Assembly: GCF_000355805.1 (NCBI RefSeq)
Contig: NZ_CM001837.1
Location: forward strand, 817,408 to 881,407
DNA length: 64,000 bases
Origin: Dokdonia sp. PRO95
Lineage (GTDB): Bacteria; Bacteroidota; Bacteroidia; Flavobacteriales; Flavobacteriaceae
Direction of reading: 5' to 3'
In this document: positions 27,824 through 37,283 of the stretch, one piece after another
Numbering within the stretch: the first letter of the stretch is position 1
Layout of the letters: each line of letters opens with the position of its first letter
The notes under the pieces: model-generated
The model's input: the letters and a program-made list of their open reading frames with translations, nothing else
Databases searched by the model: none
What the model was told of the DNA's origin: nothing
Made by a program: the position numbers and the translations under genes

Positions 27824-28741
27824 CTACCCCTCATCATCTACCTTAATCTCGTTGAGCTCTTCGTTTTTATACTTGGCATAGTCGAAACCACTCTTCCACC
27901 AGATTTTCATTTTTTCTTTATTAAAAATGAGCGAATTTGTAGTGAGCACTGTAGGTGTATAATAGAAGTTAATTATCGCCTCTTTTTGATTGGCTGCATA
28001 TTTACCTATGGTGATATTTTGCTTTTCGATTCGGTCCATCATAAAGCCGTGTAGATTGCTCAACAGGGAGAACACGTTAGTAGAAGGGAGATTGTTATAA
28101 TAAGTAACTTCTGTTTCTAATATGATTACATCTATCTCTGTTGCGCCACGCTCTACAGCTTCTTTAATAGGCACAAGCGCGCCAAAACCTCCATCTGCAT
28201 ACTCGCATCCATTTTTTGACGCAAGACTCATAAAAGGGATATAATTGCACGACATCCATACCCAGTCACAAAAATCTTCGTAGGTCTCTTCCTTACTGGA
28301 TTTATATTCCGTTTTATGAAGTGAGAGATTAGAAACTGTGACTAGTACTTCTTTACCACTAGCCTGTAGCTGTTCATAATTTTCACGCGTAAAGGTTTTT
28401 TCTATAAGCTTGCGTAGCTTCTTACTTTCCCCAAAGGTTTTAGAGCCTTTTAAAAAATTGCGCAGTACGCTCCAGTGATCAATAGCAATAGTTTGCTCAC
28501 CCCATTTGTCTTTTTTAATTACAAAAGGACAAACATTAAAAATAGCATTTTGATTTACAGAGGTGTATACCTCTTTTATCTTTTCGATATTTTGAAGAGC
28601 AAGATGAGGCACTAATAGACTTCCTGTAGAGGTGCCTACAAGCATATCATAGTCCTTTCCCATTTCTTGCATAAGGTACTGAGCAACACCGCCGCCAAAA
28701 GCGCCTTTACTTCCTCCTCCTGAAATGACTAATGCTCGCAT
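27824..28741 (-). CDS. Patatin-like phospholipase
   Basis: The product is 305 residues with a catalytic dyad architecture. The oxyanion-hole glycine-rich loop is GGGSKG (8-13), the nucleophile is Ser38 in GTSTG and the partner aspartate is D183 in DGG. No signal peptide is seen, so it is probably cytoplasmic. Patatins hydrolyse acyl groups from phospholipids or other esters. It is convergent with the AsmA-like gene and shares direction with the downstream receptor gene, separated by 82 nt. Confidence 0.92.
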   Translation of the reverse strand: MRALVISGGGSKGAFGGGVAQYLMQEMGKDYDMLVGTSTGSLLVPHLALQNIEKIKEVYTSVNQNAIFNVCPFVIKKDKWGEQTIAIDHWSVLRNFLKGSKTFGESKKLRKLIEKTFTRENYEQLQASGKEVLVTVSNLSLHKTEYKSSKEETYEDFCDWVWMSCNYIPFMSLASKNGCEYADGGFGALVPIKEAVERGATEIDVIILETEVTYYNNLPSTNVFSLLSNLHGFMMDRIEKQNITIGKYAANQKEAIINFYYTPTVLTTNSLIFNKEKMKIWWKSGFDYAKYKNEELNEIKVDDEG

Positions 28742-28806
28742 TGTGGGTTCTCTTTGAGCTTAGAAAAATAAGGTTTTTAATTAAGAAATGAGGGTTTTGT
28801 TGAGGT

Positions 28807-28824
28807 ACGCTTTCGCGAAAGCGT
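28807..28824. repeat. TTTCGCGAAA palindrome, copy 9 (18 bp)
   Basis: A perfect ACGCTTTCGCGAAAGCGT whose last base is the last base of the receptor gene stop codon. It fills the gap before the patatin start. Confidence 0.95.
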
Positions 28825-31604
28825 TAAAAGAAAAACATCCCACCGTCATTTGTTTCTCCCTTTTTACCTAGCGTATTGAACTTCCAGCTAAGGCTAAGCA
28901 TAAAGTATTGCTCCAAAACTGTGCTCTGTACATCTTGTATAAAGTTTGCATTTGCCGTACGCCTTGCATTTGTGTTTTGATCTAGCACATCATATACTTT
29001 TAAGGTTGCTGTGGCGCGATCTTTTGCAAATGAATAAGCAAGTGTCGAGTTCCAAAAAACTGCACTTCGCTGGAAATCTGATGCAATATTAGGGTTGTAA
29101 TTATAATTAATATCGTTGCGCCACTCCCAGTTTTTGGGAACAAACAAAGCCGTTCCCAATGAAATATTATGAGAAACAAAGTCCTGATCTTCAAAAGCAT
29201 CTAGACCAAACTGAGTATTTGAAATAGAGATATTATAACTAGGTCTTACTTCAAACAGGTTTTTCCAAGTGTATGTAAAATTTACACGCGGTGTTAGAGA
29301 TCTCGTTTTACTAGCGTATTGCACTTCATTATTAAAGTTTACATTACGCCCAAAGTTTGTGTAAATGCCTCCGCCATATTTTATACTATGTAAGGAGTCT
29401 ATTTTTACTTTTTTATTATAACCTCCTCCTGCTCCTATGCTATAATTGCCATTTACATTTACATAGGTAGTACGACTTACTAGGTTGTCATCTATGGTAG
29501 TTTTACGTACAATAGCATCGTTTGTAAACCTTCCATTTCCATTAATATACCATCCGCCTCCTTTTTGAAAGTCATAATTATTGAATCCTCCATAAAAGTT
29601 ATAATCATTAGATGGTGCTAGGTTAGGATTACCCTCTACAATATTAAGTGGGTCTGAAACATCTACAAATGGATTAAGTTGTGTTACTTCTGGAGGTCTG
29701 TTACTCTTACCTAGACTTGCATACATAGACGCTTTTGGGCTAAACCTATAGTTAATATACGTGTCAAGTTCTAATGCTTCAAAATTTTGCTTGATATCTA
29801 ATTCTGGGCGCAAGTTGTCATTATTTTCTAGGGTGCGAAATACGTATCCTGCACTTACGTTAATATTGAGTTTCTCTCCATCTAAATTAAGCCCCAGTTT
29901 AGGCGTTGTGCGTGAATTTCGACCTTCAAAATCTGTACTTAGTTCTTGATTGAGGATACTATACTGCTGCGTTACTTCATCAAAGTCAAAGGTATTTCTC
30001 TTGCGTTTTCTACTATCGCTACGGTGACCAAAATCTACATCAAGAAATAACTTTTTGGCTACTAGAGGAACTCTATACGTAAGATTAAGGTTGTAACCAT
30101 CAAGTTTAGTTTCTCCATCTGTAAACTGATTACGATTAATTTCTGATGGGTTATCGCCAAATATCTCTGTGTTTGAAACTATAAAATCTTCGCTCTCCTG
30201 TCTATTGATTTCGTTTTGAACACGAGCTCTTACATAGGCTCCTTTATCACCCCATTTCTTAGTAACACTGAAGGTGTTTTCAAAATTCTTTCCTTGATCT
30301 GTTACGAAGTTATTAGTTGCCGATTCATTAATTCTCTCACCTTCTTCATTAAGTGATTCCTCTGTACGGTTGAAGCTTGTCTCACTGTTTGCAAAGGAAA
30401 ATTTTGGCTTGATATTAATGAGTAGCGTAGAATCCTTCTTTATATTTATAGTAGTATTAATACTATGATTATCTGAATTTGAATCATTGCGAGAATCGCT
30501 GTTTGTAAAAAACCTTCTGTCTGGAAGAATATTCTCTCGCTCTACACGAGTCTCATCAAAAGAGTTTGCTGCCGAGTAAAAATAATCCATATTTGCATCA
30601 AAGCCTTTTGCATACTCATCTGTATAATTTGCTCCTACACTGCGGCTATTTACAATTCCTTGTCCGCCACCAAAGCTTCTGCCGTCAATACCGAAACTTC
30701 CGTTGCCGTTGAAGTAGACGCTTCTTCCTCCTCCAAACATTTTTCTTATCTCTCCAAAACTAAATCCAGCCGAATTAATATTATTTCCTCCTGCAAGTAC
30801 ACTGATGCGTCGCTCATTATCAAAGGCGTTTACAATACCTGCATATTCAAAACGATTATCTGTCCCACCACCAGCAGCAACTCTCCCGAAGACTCCCTTA
30901 TTCTTCTCTTCTGAGATGGTAAGATTAATGGTCTTACTTTCTTGATCACCATCTTCACCAGCAAAGGCCTCATCATCTGTCTTAGTATCTACTACTTGTA
31001 TTTTTTCTACTATTTCTTTAGTAAGGTTGCGCGTGGCAATTGTTGGGTCATCGCCAAAGAATGGCTTACCATTTACTAAGATTTTATTTACTTCTTTACC
31101 ATTTACTAAGATCTTACCACTCTCGTCTACCTCAACACCTGGAAGTTCCTTGAGTAAGTCTTCTATATTTGCATCTTTCTTAGTCTTAAAAGAAGAAACA
31201 TTAAATTCTAGCGTATCTTTTTTTACAGTTACTGGAGCTCTACTTTTTACAACGACTTCGCCCAAAGTATTTGTTGAAGGTGCTACCTCTATATCACCAA
31301 GCGTAATATCTCCAGCACTTAAATCTACATTCTTCGTGAAGTTCTCATAACCTAGAAAGGAGATATTTACACGTGCATTAGTCTCTTGTGCGCGACCTTC
31401 TAGTTGAAATAATCCTTCTTGGTTTGTAATCGTATAGGTTATGAGTGTACTGTCTTTTACGGTCTCTAAGAATACCGTAGCTGCTTCCAGCGTTTGTTTT
31501 GAATCCTTGTCTTTAAGAGTTCCTGTAATTGAAAAATTTTGCGCCTGCAGAGCAATAGAGAAGAATAGACCTGTCGCGAGGAGTACTAGTTGATTGATTC
31601 GCAT
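28824..31604 (-). CDS. TonB-dependent-receptor-like outer-membrane beta-barrel protein
   Basis: The product is 926 residues with a signal peptide ending near ALQAQ (about 21). A carboxypeptidase-regulatory-like domain (about 23-115) is followed by a plug-like region (LGEVVVKSRAPVTVKKDTLEF, then VNGKPFFGDDPTIATRNL) and a large barrel of the OMP_b-brl_3 type ending in MFFF. No SusD partner is adjacent, so it belongs to the single-gene receptor class. The substrate is unknown; a Gly/Phe-rich loop (residues 285-325, FGGGRSVYFNGNGSFG) may be surface exposed. Confidence 0.88.
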   Translation of the reverse strand: MRINQLVLLATGLFFSIALQAQNFSITGTLKDKDSKQTLEAATVFLETVKDSTLITYTITNQEGLFQLEGRAQETNARVNISFLGYENFTKNVDLSAGDITLGDIEVAPSTNTLGEVVVKSRAPVTVKKDTLEFNVSSFKTKKDANIEDLLKELPGVEVDESGKILVNGKEVNKILVNGKPFFGDDPTIATRNLTKEIVEKIQVVDTKTDDEAFAGEDGDQESKTINLTISEEKNKGVFGRVAAGGGTDNRFEYAGIVNAFDNERRISVLAGGNNINSAGFSFGEIRKMFGGGRSVYFNGNGSFGIDGRSFGGGQGIVNSRSVGANYTDEYAKGFDANMDYFYSAANSFDETRVERENILPDRRFFTNSDSRNDSNSDNHSINTTINIKKDSTLLINIKPKFSFANSETSFNRTEESLNEEGERINESATNNFVTDQGKNFENTFSVTKKWGDKGAYVRARVQNEINRQESEDFIVSNTEIFGDNPSEINRNQFTDGETKLDGYNLNLTYRVPLVAKKLFLDVDFGHRSDSRKRKRNTFDFDEVTQQYSILNQELSTDFEGRNSRTTPKLGLNLDGEKLNINVSAGYVFRTLENNDNLRPELDIKQNFEALELDTYINYRFSPKASMYASLGKSNRPPEVTQLNPFVDVSDPLNIVEGNPNLAPSNDYNFYGGFNNYDFQKGGGWYINGNGRFTNDAIVRKTTIDDNLVSRTTYVNVNGNYSIGAGGGYNKKVKIDSLHSIKYGGGIYTNFGRNVNFNNEVQYASKTRSLTPRVNFTYTWKNLFEVRPSYNISISNTQFGLDAFEDQDFVSHNISLGTALFVPKNWEWRNDINYNYNPNIASDFQRSAVFWNSTLAYSFAKDRATATLKVYDVLDQNTNARRTANANFIQDVQSTVLEQYFMLSLSWKFNTLGKKGETNDGGMFFF

Positions 31605-31759
31605 TATATACGGTTGATTGATTGATGTTTACCAAATAAACAATGATTACTTCCAAATGATATACTGATAGTTAAATTTTAATAAATATTTAACAGGTCA
31701 TTTTCTACTCAACCTGAACTCATAACAGATTATTAACTCATACTAGAATACGAGAAGCG

Positions 31760-31767
31760 TATGTTTG
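31760..31767 (+). promoter_or_regulatory. Candidate -7 element for the 39-residue membrane protein gene
   Basis: TATGTTTG (exact TAnnTTTG) lies 26 nt upstream of the small ORF start. The -33 region has only a weak match. Confidence 0.45.
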
Positions 31768-31793
31768 TACAACTAACCCTTAAACCAAATATC

Positions 31794-31913
31794 ATGAATA
31801 AAATCATTAAAGGACTTATTGCCGCTTATGGTGCAAAAAAACTAGGTGGTGGCTGCATAAGCACCATTATTATCTTCTTTATTATTTTTTGGCTTCTAGG
31901 GTTATTGGGATAA
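31794..31913 (+). CDS. Small membrane protein of 39 residues
   Basis: ATG at 31794 opens a 39-codon frame: a basic amphipathic start (MNKIIKGLIAAYGAKK), the linker LGGGC and one hydrophobic helix (STIIIFFIIFWLLGLLG) running to the stop. A good -7 promoter element lies just upstream and a strong bidirectional terminator starts 52 nt downstream, so the ORF has its own transcription unit. I recall similar short proteins in other Flavobacteriaceae, but this needs a search. No function is known. Confidence 0.65.
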   Translation: MNKIIKGLIAAYGAKKLGGGCISTIIIFFIIFWLLGLLG

Positions 31914-31964
31914 TGTTCAAAAAAGCATTTTAATGGCTACAAATAGCCGTTTGCAGATTATAAT

Positions 31965-32006
31965 AAACTAAAAAAGCTATCAGATGTCTGATAGCTTTTT
32001 TAGTTT
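31965..32006. terminator. Bidirectional terminator (42-nt perfect palindrome with 2-nt centre)
   Basis: Two 20-nt arms, AAACTAAAAAAGCTATCAGA and its exact complement, flank TG. Each strand ends in a T-rich run, so it can stop both the small plus-strand gene and the minus-strand der gene. Confidence 0.9.
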
Positions 32007-32035
32007 GTTTCGTTTTCACGAAAGTGTACTTCTAA

Positions 32036-33343
32036 TTATTTTTTTCTAAAATAGATAGAAATAGGCACTCCTGAGAAATCATAAGCTGCACGAAGTTTAT
32101 TTTCTAAAAATCTTCTGTAGCCTTCTTTGAGATACTGTGGTAAATTACAGAACAACGCAAATTGTGGTTGCGGTGTAGGAAGTTGCATACAGTACTTAAT
32201 CTTCACGTATTTACCTTTAATGGCTGGCGGTGGAAATGCCTCTACTAATGGCAAGAAGAACTCATTAAGTTCGCTTGTTTTAATACGCTTCGTTTTGCTT
32301 TCATATACTTTTACAGCAGTTTCAATTGCTTTAAAAATACGTTGCTTTTCAAGTACAGAGATAAATACAATAGGCACATCTGTAAATGGTTCTATTTGCT
32401 GTCTTATGTGCTTTTCAAATTCTTTCATTGTATTAGTCTTCTTTTCTACAAGATCCCACTTGTTTACTAAGATTACTATTCCTTTTCTGTTGCGTTCTGC
32501 AAGCCAAAATATGTTTTGCACCTGACCATCAAATCCTCTTGTTGCATCAACTACGAGCAAAATAACATCTGCGTGCTCGATAGCTCTTACGGATCTCATA
32601 ACCGAGTAAAACTCAAGATCTTCTTTTACCTTAGCCTTACGACGTATACCAGCTGTATCTACAAGGTTAAACTCAAACCCAAAGCGATTGTACTTTGTGT
32701 CCATCGCATCACGAGTAGTCCCTGCGATATCTGTTACTATATAACGTTCCTCACCTATTAATGCATTTATAAAAGAGGATTTTCCTGCGTTAGGACGACC
32801 TACCACAGCAAAGCGTGGCAATTCATCTTTATCTTCCTCTTCTACTTGTTCTGGAAGAGCCTCTACAACAGCATCAAGTAAATCTCCTGTTCCGCTTCCA
32901 TTTGTTGCAGCTATAGTGTAATAATCACCTAATCCAAGGTTATAAAACTCTACAGCATCTGCCGCACGCTTATTATTATCTACTTTATTTACAGCAAGGA
33001 AAATAGGTTTTTTTGATCTACGTAGTAGTGTTGCAACCTCTTCATCCATCCCAGTGATACCGTGCTCTACATCTACCATAAAGATGATAGCATCTGCCTC
33101 ATCTATGGCAAGCTCTACTTGCTTGTCTATCTCTGCTTCAAAAACGTCATCACTTCCTACTACATATCCTCCTGTGTCGATAACGGTAAATTCGCGACCG
33201 TTCCAGTCTGTTTTTCCGTAATGACGATCACGCGTCACTCCACTTACGGCATCTACAATCGCCTCACGACGTTGCACTAGACGGTTAAAAAAGGTAGACT
33301 TCCCTACATTAGGGCGTCCTACGATAGCTACTATGGTACTCAT
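32036..33343 (-). CDS. der: GTPase Der (EngA), ribosome assembly
   Basis: The product is 435 residues with two tandem G domains, the hallmark of Der. The first P-loop is GRPNVGKST (8-16) with DTGG and NKVD; the second is GRPNAGKSS near 181-189 with DTAGIRRKAKV and NKWD. A C-terminal KH-like domain (about 350-435) follows. Der acts in 50S subunit maturation. A -7 element (CAAAGATA, minus strand TATCTTTG) lies 20 nt upstream. Confidence 0.97.
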   Translation of the reverse strand: MSTIVAIVGRPNVGKSTFFNRLVQRREAIVDAVSGVTRDRHYGKTDWNGREFTVIDTGGYVVGSDDVFEAEIDKQVELAIDEADAIIFMVDVEHGITGMDEEVATLLRRSKKPIFLAVNKVDNNKRAADAVEFYNLGLGDYYTIAATNGSGTGDLLDAVVEALPEQVEEEDKDELPRFAVVGRPNAGKSSFINALIGEERYIVTDIAGTTRDAMDTKYNRFGFEFNLVDTAGIRRKAKVKEDLEFYSVMRSVRAIEHADVILLVVDATRGFDGQVQNIFWLAERNRKGIVILVNKWDLVEKKTNTMKEFEKHIRQQIEPFTDVPIVFISVLEKQRIFKAIETAVKVYESKTKRIKTSELNEFFLPLVEAFPPPAIKGKYVKIKYCMQLPTPQPQFALFCNLPQYLKEGYRRFLENKLRAAYDFSGVPISIYFRKK

Positions 33344-33362
33344 TGTAAATTTTTTAGGTGTG

Positions 33363-33370
33363 CAAAGATA
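33363..33370 (-). promoter_or_regulatory. Candidate -7 element for der
   Basis: On the minus strand it reads TATCTTTG, an exact TAnnTTTG match 20 nt upstream of the der ATG. A -33 box is not obvious. Confidence 0.45.
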
Positions 33371-33507
33371 GCGTTAATCTACAGTCTTATGCATTTAAAT
33401 GATTGTTCTCTTTATACCAACATTTTGGGATGTAAATTTCGTAAATCCTAAGGATATGATAAACTCTTGTCTATCCATATGATTATAACGTAGCTTTACC
33501 AACTACT

Positions 33508-34140
33508 ATGATCATTATCGCATATATACTTACCCTTTTTATAGGACTTATAGGAGCCATAATCGCCACGCTACCACCTAGCGCGACGAATCTTGCTGTA
33601 GTAAAATACACTAGTGACAAAGGACTTACTAAAGGACTTCACCTAGCTTATGGAGCTGCACTTGGAGAGGTCTTTATTGCAGGACTTGCCCTTGCTTTTG
33701 GGGTGCTTGCAAAACGATTATTTGAAAAACATGAGTGGATACAGATCACTTTTATTGTTCTCATGATAGCTGCAGGGATCTATTTTCTCTCAAAAAAGAC
33801 TAAAAAAACCGATAGTGAATCATCAAGCAGACCTAAGCGTTTCATTAATGGCCTCTTACTAGGAGGACTTAATATTCCAATGTTCATTTACTGGACTGCG
33901 ATATTCTCTATAAGTTCTAGGTATGTTATTTTAGACAAGAACTCTCCGTGGCTTCTTATTATATTTTTCTTAATTGGAGTTTTTGCAGGTAAATTTGGAC
34001 TTCTTTACCTCTATGGAAGAGCTAGCGAGTATATGACTTCAAACTTTGCAAAATTTAAAGGAAAGCTCAACAAAATTATAGGCTTTGTACTTATAGTTGC
34101 TGGTGTAATCCAAGCCATAAAACTTGTAATTGCTGAATAA
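33508..34140 (+). CDS. LysE-family exporter, copy 1
   Basis: The product is 210 residues with about six membrane helices. The family start (GLIGAIIATLPPSATNLAVVKYTSDKG) and the GAALGEVFIAGLALAFG segment match LysE/RhtB-like exporters, which expel amino acids or other small solutes. A near-copy follows 49 nt later, so this is a tandem duplication. The C-terminal IQAIKLVIAE parallels MQVIKLTFI of copy 2. Confidence 0.88.
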   Translation: MIIIAYILTLFIGLIGAIIATLPPSATNLAVVKYTSDKGLTKGLHLAYGAALGEVFIAGLALAFGVLAKRLFEKHEWIQITFIVLMIAAGIYFLSKKTKKTDSESSSRPKRFINGLLLGGLNIPMFIYWTAIFSISSRYVILDKNSPWLLIIFFLIGVFAGKFGLLYLYGRASEYMTSNFAKFKGKLNKIIGFVLIVAGVIQAIKLVIAE

Positions 34141-34189
34141 TTTATCAACGATTTAGTAAGCTTTTATAAAAGCACTCCACTAAGTCATT

Positions 34190-34804
34190 ATGATTTTTAC
34201 AGCATTACTTATAGGCATTATTACTACCATTCTCGGGGCACTTCCTCCGGGAGCATCAAATCTTGCTGTAATCAAAACCTCCCTAAATGAATCACAACAC
34301 GAATCTTTAAAGATAAGTTATGGTGCTGGACTGGGAGAGGTACTACTTGCCTTTATAGCATTTTCTTCTGGTATGGTTGTACAAGATTTTTTTGAAATGA
34401 ATCTCTGGGTACAATACTTAGTCGCTACAATTCTCGCTATGGCAGGGCTCTACTTTATTCTTAAAAAAAAGGATTACCCGAAACGTAAAAGACAAAAATC
34501 ATCTAAATACCTTTTAGGATTCACACTAAGCATTATTAATCCGCCAGTACTAGTGTATTGGATTTTGGTTTTTTCTTTACTCGGAAAATGGTTGTCCAGT
34601 ACCGCATCTGACTCTACGTTATGGCTGGCACTATTTCTTAGTGGTGTCTTTATAGGAAAGGTTGCAACACTCTATGGCTACAGTAGATTTGGTTCTCATA
34701 TTCAAAAAAAGAAATCTTCTTCAGAGAGTAGTATTAATCGCTATATAGGCGTAACACTTATTATTTTGGCCTGCATGCAAGTTATCAAGCTGACTTTCAT
34801 TTAA
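34190..34804 (+). CDS. LysE-family exporter, copy 2
   Basis: The product is 204 residues. It is a paralogue of the preceding gene (ALPPGASNLAVIKTSLNES and GAGLGEVLLAFIAFSSG align with copy 1) with six predicted helices and a basic loop near residues 87-104. The two may form a heteromer or serve different substrates. The stop overlaps the stop of the convergent DUF2797 gene by a few bases, and no terminator is visible between them. Confidence 0.88.
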   Translation: MIFTALLIGIITTILGALPPGASNLAVIKTSLNESQHESLKISYGAGLGEVLLAFIAFSSGMVVQDFFEMNLWVQYLVATILAMAGLYFILKKKDYPKRKRQKSSKYLLGFTLSIINPPVLVYWILVFSLLGKWLSSTASDSTLWLALFLSGVFIGKVATLYGYSRFGSHIQKKKSSSESSINRYIGVTLIILACMQVIKLTFI

Positions 34805-35598
34805 GAAAGTACTTCTAGGCGTACTACATACCCTTCCCAGCTACGCACGTTAAATACGGTATCATCTTCAAAAAGAAGATACTGTCCTTTAATCCCTTTT
34901 AAAACACCTTCATAAGCCGGAGTTTTGTCTAGATTAAGCGTTTTTAATTTTTCTGGATATTTATCTACTGGAAAATGAATATGAGTCTCCTCATTACTAG
35001 GAATGAAATACTGCTGTGCCTCTTCTGGTATATATTTTTTAAGTTCATCACGATATTCCGCGAGGTTTACATCTTCAATGTCATTTTTGAGCATCTTGCG
35101 CCAGTTCGTTTTATCTGAAACATGTTCTTTAAGCGCTAGTTCTGTTATACCAGCTAGGTATCTATTAGGCACTTCAACAATCTCTACTGCTTCATGGGCA
35201 CCTTGATCTATCCACCTTGTAGGCACCTGTGTCTTACGTGTCACTCCTACCTTTACATTACTTGAGTTTGCTAGATATACAATATGAGGTTGTAATTGCA
35301 CCTTTTTCTCGTATTCTAGATCTCTCTCTTCTTCACCTAAATGCGCTTTAGAAAGCTCAGGTTTCATAATCCAATCGGCAGCTTGTGGTACTTTGTAAAA
35401 ATCATCATAACAATATCCTTGACGGAAAATCTTTTTATTTTCGCCACAAGCGAGACATTCGTACCTTACAAATTCTAGATGCAACCTTTTTCCTAAGAGT
35501 TGATTCATCTGTATGAAGTCACCATCCATTACTAAATAGTAATTTATAGGATCTGTGTGCTCCGTTTGCATTTTTCTAAGGACACCTTGGTATTGCAT
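34801..35598 (-). CDS. DUF2797 family protein
   Basis: The product is 265 residues with no signal peptide or membrane helix. An N-terminal cysteine pair and following cysteine (CLAC...GYC, about 48-66) look like a metal-binding site. The middle carries VYLANSSNVKVGVTRKTQVPTRWIDQGA, the conserved part of DUF2797, which resembles a GIY-YIG-type fold. I do not know a proven function. It is divergent from GH3, with palindrome copy 10 in the shared promoter region. Confidence 0.85.
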   Translation of the reverse strand: MQYQGVLRKMQTEHTDPINYYLVMDGDFIQMNQLLGKRLHLEFVRYECLACGENKKIFRQGYCYDDFYKVPQAADWIMKPELSKAHLGEEERDLEYEKKVQLQPHIVYLANSSNVKVGVTRKTQVPTRWIDQGAHEAVEIVEVPNRYLAGITELALKEHVSDKTNWRKMLKNDIEDVNLAEYRDELKKYIPEEAQQYFIPSNEETHIHFPVDKYPEKLKTLNLDKTPAYEGVLKGIKGQYLLFEDDTVFNVRSWEGYVVRLEVLS

Positions 35599-35644
35599 TT
35601 AAGAAAACTTTGATTACAAAATGTGGGGAAATAAGGTTAAATTA

Positions 35645-35658
35645 GCTTTCGCGAAAGC
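35645..35658. repeat. TTTCGCGAAA palindrome, copy 10 (14 bp)
   Basis: A perfect GCTTTCGCGAAAGC lies in the 101-nt divergent promoter region between the DUF2797 gene and GH3. Confidence 0.95.
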
Positions 35659-35699
35659 AATAACCTATTCCGTTATATACGTGTAAATATACCAACTTT

Positions 35700-37211
35700 A
35701 TGGCTATCCCTTTAGTGCATTCTATTGCTTCTTGGTTCTTAAAAAAACGCATTCACCAGATGGAACTTTTTATAAAGTACCCCTCTGAAGTTCAAGAAGA
35801 ATTGCGCATTAAGCTTATAGACAAAGCAAGAGATACCGAGATAGGTAGAGCTTATGACTTTAAATCTATCAAGTCATATCGTGAGTTTGCAGATCGCATT
35901 CCAGTCACGTCTTATGAGGAAAATCAGGAATATATAGAGCGTAGCCGTAAAGGAGAGTCAAATATTATGTGGCCTACACCTATAAAATGGTTTGCACAAA
36001 GTAGTGGTACTACAAATGCTCGTAGCAAGTACATCCCAGTAAGTCCAGAATCACTGGAAAACTGCCACTATGCCGCAAGTAAGGATTTACTCTGTATGTA
36101 CCTTAATAATAATGAGGGGTCACAACTCTTTTCAGGAAAAGGTCTTAGACTGGGCGGCAGCAAGCAATTATACCAAGATAATGGAACTGTGTATGGTGAT
36201 TTATCGGCTATATTAATTGACAATATGCCTTTTTGGGCAGAGCTTAGCAGTACACCTACTAATGGTGTTTCACTCCTAAGCGATTGGGAAACCAAGATGC
36301 AAGCCATAGTAGACGAGACTATCCAGCAAGATGTAACCAGCCTCTCTGGAGTACCTTCCTGGATGCTTGTTTTATTAAATAATGTTCTTGAAACTACTGG
36401 CGCATCAAATTTACTTGAGGTGTGGCCTAACCTTGAAGTTTACTTCCATGGCGGCGTGAGTTTTGATCCTTATATGGAGCAATATCAAAAGCTGATCCCG
36501 TCTAATTCTTTTAAGTATTACGAGATTTACAATGCCTCAGAAGGCTTTTTTGCAATACAAGGTCAGAACGACTCTAAGGAATTACTACTCATGCTTGATT
36601 ATGGCATTTTTTATGAGTTTATACCGATGACCACCTATGGTACCCCTGGACAAAACGTAATACCGCTTACAGAGGTAGAAGTAGGAGTAAATTATGCGAT
36701 TGTTATTACTACAAATGCAGGTCTATGGAGGTATAAAATAGGTGATACTGTGAGATTTACGAGCACGAGTCCCTATAAAATTAAAGTCACAGGAAGAACA
36801 AAACATCACATTAACGTTTTTGGAGAAGAGCTCATTATTGAGAATGCAGAAGAGGCACTTAAAAAAGCGACAAAAGAGACAGGTTCCGAAATAAAAGACT
36901 ATACCGCCGCACCTATATTCATGGAAGGGAAAGAAAAAGGTGCACATGAGTGGATTATAGAGTTTAAAAACCCACCTAAGGATATTGCACTTTTTAATCA
37001 CAAATTGGATCTTGCGCTTCAAGAAGTAAACAGTGATTATCAAGCAAAGCGTTTCAATAACACTACGTTAAACGCGCCCACGATACATAGCGCGAGAGAA
37101 AATCTATTTTATGACTGGCTCAGAGAGAATAATAAACTTGGCGGCCAGCACAAAGTCCCTAGATTATCAAACAAAAGAGATTTTGTAGAAGCACTACTTG
37201 AGCTTGAATAG
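35700..37211 (+). CDS. GH3-family acyl-adenylate synthetase
   Basis: The product is 503 residues, cytoplasmic. The ATP-binding SSGTT motif is at 101-105, followed by a second adenylation motif near 275-282 (YYEIYNASEGFF) and the hinge GDTVRFTS with the C-terminal subdomain from about residue 345. GH3 enzymes of plants join amino acids to jasmonate or auxin; bacterial members in Bacteroidota have no settled substrate. Length and motifs look intact. A single gene, it is divergent from the DUF2797 gene. Confidence 0.88.
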   Translation: MAIPLVHSIASWFLKKRIHQMELFIKYPSEVQEELRIKLIDKARDTEIGRAYDFKSIKSYREFADRIPVTSYEENQEYIERSRKGESNIMWPTPIKWFAQSSGTTNARSKYIPVSPESLENCHYAASKDLLCMYLNNNEGSQLFSGKGLRLGGSKQLYQDNGTVYGDLSAILIDNMPFWAELSSTPTNGVSLLSDWETKMQAIVDETIQQDVTSLSGVPSWMLVLLNNVLETTGASNLLEVWPNLEVYFHGGVSFDPYMEQYQKLIPSNSFKYYEIYNASEGFFAIQGQNDSKELLLMLDYGIFYEFIPMTTYGTPGQNVIPLTEVEVGVNYAIVITTNAGLWRYKIGDTVRFTSTSPYKIKVTGRTKHHINVFGEELIIENAEEALKKATKETGSEIKDYTAAPIFMEGKEKGAHEWIIEFKNPPKDIALFNHKLDLALQEVNSDYQAKRFNNTTLNAPTIHSARENLFYDWLRENNKLGGQHKVPRLSNKRDFVEALLELE

Positions 37212-37283
37212 TATTGCAATCGGCATTTTTAAGTAGGTTTTTATGTTGGAAAACACGACTGCTAAGCGAAATTAGTAGTTTTT

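Noticed and set aside
30660-31350. Plus-strand frames inside the receptor gene
   Set aside because: Antisense to a full-length outer-membrane receptor with signal peptide and plug motifs; no promoter or domain supports them.
35700-37211. GH3 as recent transfer from a plant
   Set aside because: Base composition and codon use look like the neighbours, and GH3 proteins are common in Bacteroidota.
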